NCBI GenBank assembly: GCA_024405335.1
Contig: JAKSOX010000020.1
Location: 1-17,138 of the forward strand
Length of the DNA stretch: 17,138 nucleotides
Direction of reading: 5' to 3'
Source: Kiritimatiellia bacterium
GTDB taxonomy: Bacteria; Verrucomicrobiota; Kiritimatiellia; RFP12; UBA1067
In this document: in pieces, positions 1-6,815 of the stretch
Position numbering within the stretch: position 1 is the stretch's first letter
How the letters are laid out: every line of letters begins with the position of its first letter
Program-made: the position numbers and the translations under genes
The notes under the pieces: generated by a model
Told to the model about the DNA's origin: nothing
Databases searched by the model: none
Seen by the model: only the letters and a program-made list of their open reading frames with translations

Positions 1-80
1 TCGGCGTCGCGCCCGGGCAGAGCGCCGTGTGGTATTCGGCCGCGGGCGAGGTGCTGGGCGGCGGCGTGATCGCAAGATGA
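1..80 (+). CDS. mnmA: 3' end of mnmA, tRNA-specific 2-thiouridylase (partial)
   Basis: The frame from base 3 reads 25 residues to the TGA at 78-80 and contains PGQSAVWY and VLGGGVI. These match the conserved C-terminal beta-barrel end of MnmA (family pattern PGQ-x2-V-[FY]-Y ... LGGG-x-I). MnmA is the cytoplasmic enzyme that thiolates U34 of tRNA-Lys, -Glu and -Gln, using sulfur relayed from a cysteine desulfurase. Only the tail is in the window, so the PP-loop and catalytic cysteines cannot be checked. The gene ends 59 bases before rsmI, and a promoter lies in that gap, so the two need not be co-transcribed. The other two frames here give low-complexity Arg-rich peptides and are less likely. 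The call rests on a short stretch that is highly characteristic. Confidence 0.75.
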   Translation, partial: GVAPGQSAVWYSAAGEVLGGGVIAR

Positions 81-103
81 TTTCTGCACGAAGGACGTCT
101 TTG

Positions 104-112
104 TGGTATACT
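104..112 (+). promoter_or_regulatory. Extended -10 promoter upstream of rsmI
   Basis: TGG followed by TATACT (107-112) is a good extended -10 element. No convincing -35 is present at 17 bases; the nearest weak candidate is TTCTGC at 82-87. Transcription would start near 119, giving a leader of about 20 bases. A strong ribosome site, GGAGGA at 128-133, lies 6 bases before the rsmI ATG at 140. The same TGTGGTATACT string recurs before the tRNA at 3070. Confidence 0.55.
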
Positions 113-139
113 TGGCGCATTGATTTTGGAGGATTTTCG

Positions 140-859
140 ATGTTGCACGTGGTGGCCACGCCGATTGGCAATCTTGGGGACCTGAGTCCGCGCGGGCTGG
201 AAGCGCTCAAAGGCGCTTCCCTCATCGCGTGCGAAGACACGCGCCGCACGTGGCAGCTGCTTGCGCATTTCGGCGTTCCGCGTCCCGAAATGGTGTCCTA
301 CCGGCAGGGCAACGAGGAGCGCGTGGCGGAGTTCGTGGTGGCGGCGGTGCGCGCCGGCCGCGAGGTGGCGCTCTGTTCCGACGGCGGCTACCCCGCGATT
401 TCCGATCCCGGCTACCGGCTGGTGCGCAAGTGCGCGAAGGAGGGCGTGCCGTTCGACGTGATCCCCGGGGCGAGCGCCGTGAACGTCGCGCTGGTGGCGA
501 GCGGCCTTTCCACGAGTTCGTTCACCTTCAAGGGGTTCCCGCCGCGCGGGCCGGGCGCGCTCCGCAACTGGTTCGCCGAGGAAAAGGACCACGCCCACAC
601 GCTCGTCCTTTTCGAAAGCCCGTTCCGCGTGGGCGCGACGCTCGCCGCCGCGTACGACGTGCTGGGCGACCGCGAGGCGGCAGTGTGCATCGAGCTCACG
701 AAGCTGCACGAGCGCGTCCGCCGCGGCTACCTGAAGGATCTCGCCGCCGAATTCAAGGACGCGAAAGTGAAGGGCGAAGTCGCCCTGGTGGTCGCCGGCG
801 CGAACCCGAAGTTCATCCGCGCTCCGGACGGCGCGGAAAAGGAGGAGGAAAAGGCATGA
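140..859 (+). CDS. rsmI: 16S rRNA 2'-O-ribose C1402 methyltransferase RsmI, short form
   Basis: RsmI uses S-adenosylmethionine to methylate the ribose of C1402 in the decoding centre of 16S rRNA. The 239-residue product has the family signatures in order: VATPIGNLGDLSPR near the N-terminus, CEDTRRT, VSYRQGNE, a Gly-rich SDGGYPAISDPGYRLV, PGASAVNVALVASGL, and KGEVALVVAG near the end. The start at 140 is set by GGAGGA at 128-133 and by the family N-terminus; an upstream ATG in frame (29) would add a non-family extension overlapping mnmA. E. coli RsmI is about 286 residues. This one stops soon after the SAM-methylase fold and ends in a charged Glu/Lys tail, so the usual C-terminal extension is missing. 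Its stop overlaps the next start (ATGA at 856-859), indicating translational coupling. Confidence 0.93.
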   Translation: MLHVVATPIGNLGDLSPRGLEALKGASLIACEDTRRTWQLLAHFGVPRPEMVSYRQGNEERVAEFVVAAVRAGREVALCSDGGYPAISDPGYRLVRKCAKEGVPFDVIPGASAVNVALVASGLSTSSFTFKGFPPRGPGALRNWFAEEKDHAHTLVLFESPFRVGATLAAAYDVLGDREAAVCIELTKLHERVRRGYLKDLAAEFKDAKVKGEVALVVAGANPKFIRAPDGAEKEEEKA

Positions 860-2007
860 AGAAGAATGCGGTTTTCGCGTTCGCGGCGGCGTTCGCCGCG
901 GCGGCGTTCGCGGGCGCGAAGGAAACGGCCGATGCGGCGATCGCCAAAGGCGTCGCGTTCCTGAAGACGCAACAGCAGGCGGACGGGCACTTCTCCGATT
1001 CGAACACGCCCGCGCTCACGGCGCTGCCGCTGTGGGCGCTCGTCGCGGCCGGCGAGGCGAAGGGCCCCGAGGCCGCCAAGGCGGCGAAATGGGTGCTCGC
1101 CGCGCAGAAGCCGGACGGCGGCTTCTACACCGTGCGTCCGCCGCGCAAGAAGCGCCCCACGCCGCTCTCGGCGCCGTCCGCGCCGAACGGCCGGGCCGGC
1201 AAACTGGGAACGGGCGCGGGCGGGCCGGGCAGTTTGTCCACCTACAACACGGCCGTGTGCCTTTCGGCGCTGTTCGAGTCCGGACTCGCCCCGGTGCGCG
1301 CCGTGCTGAACGCGCGCACGTTCCTCGCGGAATCGCAGATCCTGGACGATTCGCCCATGACGGGCGGCTTCGGCTACGGCCGGACGCAGGGGCCGCGCGC
1401 GCGCGCCGACCTTTCCAACACCGGCTACGCGATGGACGCGATGCGCCGCACGGAGAAGCTGGAGGAGTTCCGCGCCGCCGGCGAAAAGAAGGCCGACCTC
1501 GACTGGGAGGCCGCGCTCGAATACGTCGCCGGCATGCAGGCGGAGGACGGCGAAGGGAAGGGCGGTTTCGTCTACAACCAGCAGACGCCCCACGGCGGCG
1601 TGGAGACGAACGCGCAGGGCAAGGTGCAGCTGATGGCCTACGGCGCCATGACCTACGACGGCATCCTCTCGCTGTGCTACGCGAAGCTCGACCGCGGCGA
1701 CCCGCGCGTGAAGAGCGCGCTCGAATTCGCCTCGAAGTACTGGAGCCTGGACGAAAACCCGAACCGCGGTTCGGCGGGGCTCTACTACTATTACGACGTG
1801 CTGTCGCGCGCGCTTTCCGCGGCGCGCGTGGACGAACTCGCCGCCCCGGACGGACGGAAAATCGTCTGGCGCGACGAGCTCGCCGCCAAGCTCGCGTCGC
1901 TGCAGCGTCCCGACGGCAGCTGGCGCAACGACGACAACACGCACTGGGAAAACAACGCGACGCTCGCGACGTGCTTCGCGATCCTGTCCCTCGCGCTTTG
2001 CAGGTGA
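856..2007 (+). CDS. Exported prenyltransferase/squalene-cyclase-repeat (alpha/alpha toroid) protein
   Basis: The 383-residue product begins with a Sec-type signal (Lys-Lys, then an Ala/Phe-rich core, likely cleavage near residue 20). It then shows repeated toroid-type units: AFLKTQQQADGHF (about 34-46), WVLAAQKPDGGF (79-90), STYNTAVCLSALF (128-140), EYVAGMQAEDGEGKGGF (222-238) and LASLQRPDGSWRND (346-359). Such Q-x2-DG-x-[FW] units define prenyltransferase/squalene-oxidase repeats, which build alpha/alpha barrels. No DxDD or other cyclase catalytic motif is visible, so enzymatic terpenoid chemistry is not supported. Proteins of this type are frequent and uncharacterised in Planctomycetota and Verrucomicrobiota. 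A Pro/Gly/Ala-rich insert (94-126) interrupts the second and third units. It overlaps rsmI by 4 bases and ends 6 bases before nadE. Function is unknown; a periplasmic structural or binding role is a guess. Confidence 0.8.
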   Translation: MKKNAVFAFAAAFAAAAFAGAKETADAAIAKGVAFLKTQQQADGHFSDSNTPALTALPLWALVAAGEAKGPEAAKAAKWVLAAQKPDGGFYTVRPPRKKRPTPLSAPSAPNGRAGKLGTGAGGPGSLSTYNTAVCLSALFESGLAPVRAVLNARTFLAESQILDDSPMTGGFGYGRTQGPRARADLSNTGYAMDAMRRTEKLEEFRAAGEKKADLDWEAALEYVAGMQAEDGEGKGGFVYNQQTPHGGVETNAQGKVQLMAYGAMTYDGILSLCYAKLDRGDPRVKSALEFASKYWSLDENPNRGSAGLYYYYDVLSRALSAARVDELAAPDGRKIVWRDELAAKLASLQRPDGSWRNDDNTHWENNATLATCFAILSLALCR

Positions 2008-2013
2008 CGCGCC

Positions 2014-3015
2014 ATGAAACCGCTGACGAAACGCAAGTTCTCCTCGTCGCCCCGGCCGTTCGCAGAATGGTGCGCGCCCGAGGAGGTGTTCGAAACGCAA
2101 ACCGCCGCCCTGGCGACCCGGCTTTCCCGCATCGGCTGCCGCCACGTGGTGCTGGGCCTTTCCGGCGGACTCGATTCCGCGCTGGCGCTGCTGGTGGCGG
2201 ACGCGGCCTTCGCGCGGCTGGGGCTGCCGAAGGCGCAGATCCACGCGTACACGATGCCCGGCTTCGGCACCACCAAACGCACGAAGGGCAACGCCGAACT
2301 CCTGTGCGAGGGGCTCGGCCTCGCGCTCAGGACGGTCGACGTGACGGCGTGCTGCCGCCGCCACTTCAAGGACATCGGCAAGGATCCGCGCGTGCACGAC
2401 GTGACGTTCGAAAACGCGCAGGCGCGCATGCGCACGCTCGTGCTGATGGACGTCGCGAACATGGTGGGCGGCATCGTGCTCGGCACCGGCGACATGAGCG
2501 AAATCGCGCTGGGGTGGAGCACCTACAACGGCGACCACATGAGCATGTTCGGCGTGAACGCCGGCGTGCCGAAGACGGTGGTGCGCGCGGTTTGCCGCTG
2601 GTGGGCCGAAACGCGGGGCACGGCCAAGAGCGCGAAGGCGATTCTGGACATCGTCGCGACGCCCGTGAGCCCCGAACTGCTGCCGGCGAAGAAGGGCGAA
2701 ATCGTCCAGAAGACGGAAGAGAAGATCGGCCCCTACGAACTCCACGATTTCTTCATTTGGCATCTGGCGGCGCTGGGCGAAAAGCGCGCGCGAATCGCCG
2801 CCGCCGCGAAGAAGGCGTTCAAAGGCGTCTACGGCGAGGCCGAGGTGGAGAAGTGGCTGGAGGTGTTCTGCCGCCGCGTGACGCTGCAGGCGTTCAAGCG
2901 CAACTGCGCGCCGGACGGAATCAAGGTCTTCCCCGCGTATTTCGGTCCCGAGGACTGGCACGTCCCCGGCGATCTCGCGTACGCGCCCGGCCAGGACCTG
3001 CCGGACAGTTTGTAG
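2014..3015 (+). CDS. nadE: NAD+ synthase, synthetase domain only
   Basis: NadE converts nicotinic acid adenine dinucleotide to NAD+ using ATP and an amino donor. The 333-residue product has the N-type ATP pyrophosphatase loop SGGLDS (50-55), then TMPGFGTTKRTKGNA (80-94), HDVTFENAQARMRT (128-141), GTGDMSEIALGW (157-168) and YNGDHMSMFGVN (171-182). These details match the synthetase half of the large glutamine-dependent NadE, not the shorter ammonia-dependent type of E. coli. However, no nitrilase-fold glutaminase domain precedes it: the upstream codons belong to another gene. The ATG at 2014 follows AGGTGA (2002-2007) and falls near the expected domain junction. As encoded it would use free ammonia unless a separate glutaminase exists. 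It is the last gene of the rsmI unit. Confidence 0.9.
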   Translation: MKPLTKRKFSSSPRPFAEWCAPEEVFETQTAALATRLSRIGCRHVVLGLSGGLDSALALLVADAAFARLGLPKAQIHAYTMPGFGTTKRTKGNAELLCEGLGLALRTVDVTACCRRHFKDIGKDPRVHDVTFENAQARMRTLVLMDVANMVGGIVLGTGDMSEIALGWSTYNGDHMSMFGVNAGVPKTVVRAVCRWWAETRGTAKSAKAILDIVATPVSPELLPAKKGEIVQKTEEKIGPYELHDFFIWHLAALGEKRARIAAAAKKAFKGVYGEAEVEKWLEVFCRRVTLQAFKRNCAPDGIKVFPAYFGPEDWHVPGDLAYAPGQDLPDSL

Positions 3016-3050
3016 TCGTCGGCGGATCCAGCAGATCGGGCGAATTTCGC

Positions 3051-3079
3051 TTGACGTCGAAAACGGCGTGTGGTATACT
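3051..3079 (+). promoter_or_regulatory. Sigma-70-type promoter for tRNA-Pro
   Basis: TTGACG (3051-3056) and TATACT (3074-3079) are separated by exactly 17 bases, and TGG precedes the -10, making it extended. A GCGCG tract follows the -10. Transcription would begin near 3086, about 26 bases before the mature tRNA. This is the best promoter match in the window. Confidence 0.85.
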
Positions 3080-3111
3080 GTGCGCGTTTTTTCCAAGGGG
3101 GAAAATGCTTT

Positions 3112-3188
3112 CGGACCGTAGCGCAGCCTGGTAGCGCGTTTGCTTGGGGTGCAAAAGGTCACGAGTTCAAATCTCGTCGGTCCGACCA
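3112..3188 (+). tRNA. tRNA-Pro (anticodon GGG), CCA encoded
   Basis: A full cloverleaf can be drawn. The 7-bp acceptor stem pairs CGGACCG (3112-3118) with CGGTCCG (3178-3184). The D stem is GCGC/GCGC (3121-3124, 3134-3137). The anticodon stem is TTTGC/GCAAA with loop TTGGGGT, putting anticodon GGG at 3146-3148. The T stem is ACGAG/CTCGT around TTCAAAT (3166-3172). The discriminator is A3185 and the CCA end (3186-3188) is genomic. The first base pair of the acceptor is C-G, as is typical of bacterial tRNA-Pro. It decodes CCC/CCU. It has its own strong promoter and is probably monocistronic. Confidence 0.97.
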
Positions 3189-3193
3189 TTTCG

Positions 3194-3210
3194 ATGCGGC
3201 GCATTTTCTT
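3194..3210 (+). terminator. Possible weak terminator after tRNA-Pro
   Basis: ATGC (3194-3197) can pair with GCAT (3201-3204) across a 3-base loop, and a T-rich run (3204-3210) follows directly. The stem is only 4 bp, so this is a weak candidate. It is supported mainly by its place between the tRNA and the next promoter. Confidence 0.3.
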
Positions 3211-3235
3211 GCATGCGGGTGGCGGCGAAGACCAG

Positions 3236-3264
3236 TTGTGTTGTCGCTTGAATTGTGGTACAAT
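3236..3264 (+). promoter_or_regulatory. Promoter for the foldase/GH31 pair
   Basis: TACAAT (3259-3264) preceded by TGG is an extended -10. TTGTGT (3236-3241) is a partial -35 at 17-base spacing. A GCGCGCG tract follows the -10, as in the tRNA promoter. The start site would be near 3271, and GGAG (3296-3299) precedes the ATG at 3305. Confidence 0.65.
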
Positions 3265-3304
3265 GCGCGCGTTTCGATTTCACCAACCAAGAACTGGAGA
3301 CAAA

Positions 3305-4492
3305 ATGAGCGTTAAGATGATTGCGGCGGCCGTGCTGGCCGCGGTTGTGGTTGCCGGATGCGGCAAGAACGATGCGTGCTGCGGCGCGAAGGACGGCGAC
3401 GCGTGCTGCGCCAAACCGGCCGATGCCGCCAAACCGGCCGATGCCGCCAAACCCGCCGCCGAAGAGGCCAGCTTCCCGAAGACGGGCAACGCCGTGGTCG
3501 TGAACGGCAAGATCCTTTCGTGGGAGGCGCTCAACAAAGACCTCGACACGATGGTCGAAAAGCAGAAGGCGCAGATCCCGGCCGACCAGATCGGCTCCGC
3601 CAAGAAGTATTTCGCGGGCCAGCTCGCGCAGCAGTTCCTCGTGGAAACGCTGCTCGGCGAAAAGGCCAAGGCGCTCGGGCTCGACAAGGTGTCGCCCGAA
3701 GAAATCCAGGCGAAGAAGGAAGAAGCCGTCAAGCAGTCCGCCGGCATGCCCGACGCGCCCAAGACGTTCGACGAGCTCGCGGAGAAGTTCCCGCTGGGCA
3801 AAGCGCGCGCGGAAGCGTTCCTCGTGAGCAGCATCATTTTCGACCGCGTCGTGAAGCAGGAAGTCGATTCCAAGATCAAGCCCGACGAAAAGAAGGTCGC
3901 GGAGACGATCGCCAACATCACGAGCAACAACGCCGTCCAGGCGAAGGCGGCGATCGACGCCGAGGCGAAGATCAAGTCGCTCAAGGCGCAGCTGGACAAG
4001 GTTCCCGCCGCCGAGCTCGCGGCGAAGTTCGCCGAACTCGCGAAGGCCAACTCCGACTGCCCGTCCAAGGAAAAGGGCGGCGATCTCGGCCTCTTCGGCA
4101 AGGGCCAGATGGTGCCCGAGTTCGAGAAGGCCGCGTTCGCGCTCGAAGTTGGCAAGATTTCCGAGCCGGTCAAGACGCAGTTCGGCTGGCATCTGATCAT
4201 GACCACGAAGAAGGAAGGCGACAAGGTCCAGGCCTCCCACATCCTGATCAACGCCCGCGCGCCGCGGCCGGTTCCCACGAAGGAAGAGGTCGAAAAGATG
4301 CTCACGGGCGGCGAACGCCAGCGCGCGATCAGCGCGTTCTTCAAGAAACTCGTCGCCGACGCCAAGGTCGAGGCGCCCGAGTTCCCGCAGCTGCTGCCGC
4401 CCAAGGAGGAAGCGGCGAAGCCGGCGGAAGCCAAGCCCGCGGAAGCGAAGCCCGCCGAAGCGAAGCCCGCCGAAAAACCGGCCGCGAAGTAA
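3305..4492 (+). CDS. Lipoprotein parvulin-type peptidyl-prolyl isomerase / SurA-PrsA-like foldase
   Basis: The 395-residue product has a lipoprotein signal with lipobox VAGC (lipidated Cys19). Two Cys-Cys pairs (25-26, 34-35) and a KPADAA repeat follow. Residues 63-200 resemble the helical SurA-N/PrsA chaperone part (VVVNGKILSWEAL at 64-76). Residues 230-298 are a clear parvulin core: FAELAKANSDCPS, GGDLGLFGKGQMVPEFEKAAF and PVKTQFGWHLI. The first parvulin strand, normally ASHIL before this core, reads AVQAKAAI here (210-217), while VQASHILI occurs after the core (308-315). The C-terminus is a tandem PAEAK repeat. It probably assists folding of exported proteins from a periplasmic membrane anchor. 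The ATG at 3305 is preferred over upstream in-frame ATGs because the latter would run through the tRNA and promoter. It lies 12 bases ahead of the GH31 gene. Confidence 0.88.
   Translation: MSVKMIAAAVLAAVVVAGCGKNDACCGAKDGDACCAKPADAAKPADAAKPAAEEASFPKTGNAVVVNGKILSWEALNKDLDTMVEKQKAQIPADQIGSAKKYFAGQLAQQFLVETLLGEKAKALGLDKVSPEEIQAKKEEAVKQSAGMPDAPKTFDELAEKFPLGKARAEAFLVSSIIFDRVVKQEVDSKIKPDEKKVAETIANITSNNAVQAKAAIDAEAKIKSLKAQLDKVPAAELAAKFAELAKANSDCPSKEKGGDLGLFGKGQMVPEFEKAAFALEVGKISEPVKTQFGWHLIMTTKKEGDKVQASHILINARAPRPVPTKEEVEKMLTGGERQRAISAFFKKLVADAKVEAPEFPQLLPPKEEAAKPAEAKPAEAKPAEAKPAEKPAAK
3413..3460 (+). repeat. 18-bp tandem repeat in the foldase N-terminus
   Basis: Two identical 18-base units (3413-3430, 3431-3448) and a diverged partial third encode KPADAA repeats just after the Cys-Cys pairs. 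This is a Lys/Pro/Ala linker between the lipid anchor and the folded domain. Perfect identity suggests recent slippage. Confidence 0.85.
4421..4474 (+). repeat. 15-bp tandem repeat encoding PAEAK at the foldase C-terminus
   Basis: Three near-identical 15-base units (4421-4435, 4436-4450, 4451-4465) and a partial fourth encode PAEAK repeats. Units differ at third codon positions. This is a low-complexity charged tail, possibly cell-wall or matrix associated by analogy with Ala/Lys/Pro tails elsewhere. Confidence 0.8.
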
Positions 4493-4504
4493 GGGAAAGA
4501 CGAC

Positions 4505-6154
4505 ATGACGGTTCGCACGTGTGCCGCCGCCCTCTGCATCCTTTTGGGGTGCGGAGGGTCTCTTTTCGCCGCGCCGGGGAAATTCTCCGTGAAGCTGCTG
4601 CCGGGCGAGGGCTGGTGGGGCGCCGCCACCACGCTCGGCCGCAAGGCGCCTTTCGGCCTTGCCGCCAAGGACGTCGAGTTCGACGTCCGCCACAGCAACC
4701 TCAGCAACCAGGCCGCGCCGGTGATGCTTTCGAACAAGGGCCGCTGGATCTGGAGCGAGCAGCCGTTCAAGTGCACGCTCAAGGACGGCGTGATGACCTT
4801 CGAGGGCGACGCCGAGTTCGCGCTCCACGAGGCGAAGGGCGGCACGCTCCGCGCGGCCTATCTCGAAGCCGCGAAGAACCACTTCCCGCCCAGCGGAAAA
4901 ACGCCGGACCTCGCGCTCATCGCGCATCCGCAGTGGAACACGTGGGTCGAGCTCACCTACAACCAGAACCAGAAGGACATTCTCGCCTACGCCAAGGCCA
5001 TCAAGGCGAACGGATTCCCCGAAGGCGGAGTGATCATGATCGACGACACGTGGCAGTACGGCTACGGCATCTGGCAGTTCGATCCGCGCAAGTTCCCCGA
5101 TCCCAAGGCGATGATGGCCGAGCTGCACAAGCTGGGATACAAGGTGATGGTGTGGGTGGTGCCGTTCGTGTCCATGGATTCGCCCGGCTACCGCGAGATG
5201 GCGTTCGGCCTGCTCGACGCGGGCGTCAAATGCGAGAAGGGCGGCCTCATCCTCGCCAGCAAGCACCTGGCGTTCGACTACGCGCAGGACGCGAAGGTCT
5301 TCGACTGGTGGAACGGCAAGTCCGCGCACGTGGACTTCACGAATCCGCTCGGCGCCAAGTGGTTCGCCCGCGAACTCAAGCGCCTCGTGGACGACTACGG
5401 CGTGGACGGCTTCAAGCTCGACGCCGGCGACATGGGCGATTTCGCCCCCTACATCACGCACAAGCCCGCGTCCCCCGCGGACCTCTGCGAGGCGTACGCG
5501 AAGATCGGCCTGCAGTTCCCGCTGAACGAATACCGCGCCTGCTGGAAGATGGGCGGCCAGCCGCTGGTGCAGCGCCTGTGCGACAAGGGCCACGACTGGG
5601 AGGCCATCGCCCAGCTCATGCCCGACATGATCGAAGCGGGGCTTCTCGGCCATCCGTTCGTGTGTCCGGACATGATCGGTTCCGGCAGCTGGATGGCGTT
5701 CGCGCCCGACGCGCCGCATCCGTACGAACCCGAAATCTTCGTGCGCAGCGCGCAGATCCACGCGCTCGCTCCGATGATGCAGTTCTCGGCGGCGCCGTGG
5801 CGCATGCTCAAGGGCGAAGCGTACGAGGCCGTCAAGAAGGCCGCCTGGACGCGCATGAAGTTCACGCCGTACATCCTCGACGTCGCCAAGGCCAGCGCCA
5901 AGACGGGCGAACCCATGCTCCGTTCCCTTGAATACGCCCATCCGGGCTGCGGCTACGAAACGGTCAACGACCAGTTCCTGATGGGCGACAAGCTGCTCGT
6001 GGCGCCGCAGTGGCGCAAAGGCGCCAAATCGCGCGACGTGTTCGTTCCCGCGGGCACGTGGAAGGCGGACGACGGCGCGACGGTGGTCGGTCCGAAGAAA
6101 ATCACGGTCGACACGCCGCTCATGCGTTTGCCGTATTTTGAGAAAGTGTCTTGA
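4505..6154 (+). CDS. Exported GH31 glycosidase, MYORG/alpha-galactosidase-like
   Basis: The 549-residue product has a signal peptide (about 1-23). A GH31 (beta/alpha)8 barrel follows: WNTWVELTYNQNQKDILAYA (144-163), EGGVIMIDDTWQYGYG (173-188), FDPRKFPDPKAMM (192-204), GYKVMVWVVPFV (211-222), DGFKLDAGD (301-309) and HPFVCPDMIGSGSW (383-396). By family logic Asp306 is the nucleophile and Asp389 the likely acid/base. The spacing and wording resemble the MYORG branch (human MYORG is an alpha-galactosidase) more than classic alpha-glucosidases, so an alpha-galactosidase-type activity is a reasonable inference but the substrate is not proven. The LLGC at 13-16 could be read as a lipobox, so lipid anchoring is possible. 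It follows the foldase by 12 bases. No transporter or regulator for a glycan accompanies it. Confidence 0.87.
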   Translation: MTVRTCAAALCILLGCGGSLFAAPGKFSVKLLPGEGWWGAATTLGRKAPFGLAAKDVEFDVRHSNLSNQAAPVMLSNKGRWIWSEQPFKCTLKDGVMTFEGDAEFALHEAKGGTLRAAYLEAAKNHFPPSGKTPDLALIAHPQWNTWVELTYNQNQKDILAYAKAIKANGFPEGGVIMIDDTWQYGYGIWQFDPRKFPDPKAMMAELHKLGYKVMVWVVPFVSMDSPGYREMAFGLLDAGVKCEKGGLILASKHLAFDYAQDAKVFDWWNGKSAHVDFTNPLGAKWFARELKRLVDDYGVDGFKLDAGDMGDFAPYITHKPASPADLCEAYAKIGLQFPLNEYRACWKMGGQPLVQRLCDKGHDWEAIAQLMPDMIEAGLLGHPFVCPDMIGSGSWMAFAPDAPHPYEPEIFVRSAQIHALAPMMQFSAAPWRMLKGEAYEAVKKAAWTRMKFTPYILDVAKASAKTGEPMLRSLEYAHPGCGYETVNDQFLMGDKLLVAPQWRKGAKSRDVFVPAGTWKADDGATVVGPKKITVDTPLMRLPYFEKVS

Positions 6155-6179
6155 TTTTTCGCCCGGAATGGGGTATCAT
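6151..6179 (+). promoter_or_regulatory. Promoter for the pal-tat-ktrB-lnt-ispH cluster
   Basis: TTGATT (6151-6156) and TATCAT (6174-6179) are spaced by 17 bases. The -35 overlaps the stop codon of the GH31 gene (6152-6154). The -10 is preceded by GGG, so it lacks the strict TGn of the other promoters. A small GGTA/TACC dyad covers the -10 (6172-6183). AGGAG at 6208-6212 precedes the pal start. Confidence 0.65.
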
Positions 6180-6219
6180 TACCAACCAATTGAACACGAC
6201 TTTTCACAGGAGAATCCAA

Positions 6220-6795
6220 ATGAAGTGCACGAAAACGACGGTTGCCGCGATGGCGGCGGTTCTGGCGCTCGCGTTGGCGGGCTGCAAGTATGCGGATGAC
6301 GATCTCGCCAACGGCGCGAAGGGCGCGAAGGGCGGATCCGACGTGGTGCAGGGCGCCAACGTCGATTCCGATCTCGGCGGCGTCGTGAACGACGACGGCA
6401 CGCCCGCCACCGAAGTCCCGTTCGACCGGGACGCCAACTACGTCCGCTGCACCGACGTCGAGTTCGCGCCCGTCTACTTCGGGTTCGACGCGTCGAATCT
6501 CGCCGCGAGCGAGTCGGCCAAGATCGAAGCGGTCGCCAAGCACCTCAACGAAAACGCCGATCGCGTCGTGATCGTCGAGGGCAACTGCGACGAGCGCGGT
6601 TCCAACGAATACAACATTTCGCTGGGCAACCTCCGCGCGATTTCGATCCGCGACTACCTCGTGACGCTCGGCGTCGCCGACGCCCGCGTGCAAACGAAGA
6701 GCTACGGCGAAGAGAAGCCCGCGGTTGCCGGCTCCGGCGAAGAGGCCTGGGCGTTGAACCGCCGCGGCGAATTCGCGATTTTCCGTCACAAGTGA
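6220..6795 (+). CDS. pal: Peptidoglycan-associated lipoprotein (Pal/OmpA-like)
   Basis: The 191-residue product has a lipoprotein signal with lipobox LAGC (Cys22). A Gly/Asp-rich linker (23-75) and a C-terminal OmpA-like domain follow. Family landmarks are VYFGFDAS (85-92, usual VYFDFD), VEGNCDERGSNEYN (119-132), LGNLRA (135-140) and KSYGEEKPA (160-168). Asp124 and Arg139 occupy the positions that bind diaminopimelate in peptidoglycan. Two small departures are visible: Asn122 replaces the usual His of EGH-x-DERG, and the final strand reads NRRGEFAIF instead of NRR-x3-V-x2. Pal tethers the outer membrane to peptidoglycan and normally works with TolB/TolA, none of which is in the window. It starts the envelope cluster and lies 20 bases before the tatB-like gene. 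Confidence 0.92.
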   Translation: MKCTKTTVAAMAAVLALALAGCKYADDDLANGAKGAKGGSDVVQGANVDSDLGGVVNDDGTPATEVPFDRDANYVRCTDVEFAPVYFGFDASNLAASESAKIEAVAKHLNENADRVVIVEGNCDERGSNEYNISLGNLRAISIRDYLVTLGVADARVQTKSYGEEKPAVAGSGEEAWALNRRGEFAIFRHK

Positions 6796-6815
6796 GATGA
6801 CGGTCGGATTCGGCG

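Noticed and set aside
3105..3134. A nine-codon frame (ATG to TAG) with a good AAGGGGG site that runs into the tRNA
   Set aside because: It overlaps the mature tRNA and its leader; the apparent ribosome site is more simply part of the tRNA 5' leader, where TTTTCC and GGAAAA can also pair.
3140..3304. Upstream in-frame starts for the foldase gene
   Set aside because: They lie inside the tRNA or the promoter, and the lipoprotein signal begins exactly at 3305 after a good GGAG.
3413..4474. CRISPR-like or mobile repeat signals
   Set aside because: The repeats are short in-frame tandem units without spacers, encoding Ala/Pro/Lys linkers.
6172..6183. GGTA/TACC palindrome over the pal -10 as an operator
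   Set aside because: Only 4 bp per arm; expected often by chance and not repeated at other promoters.
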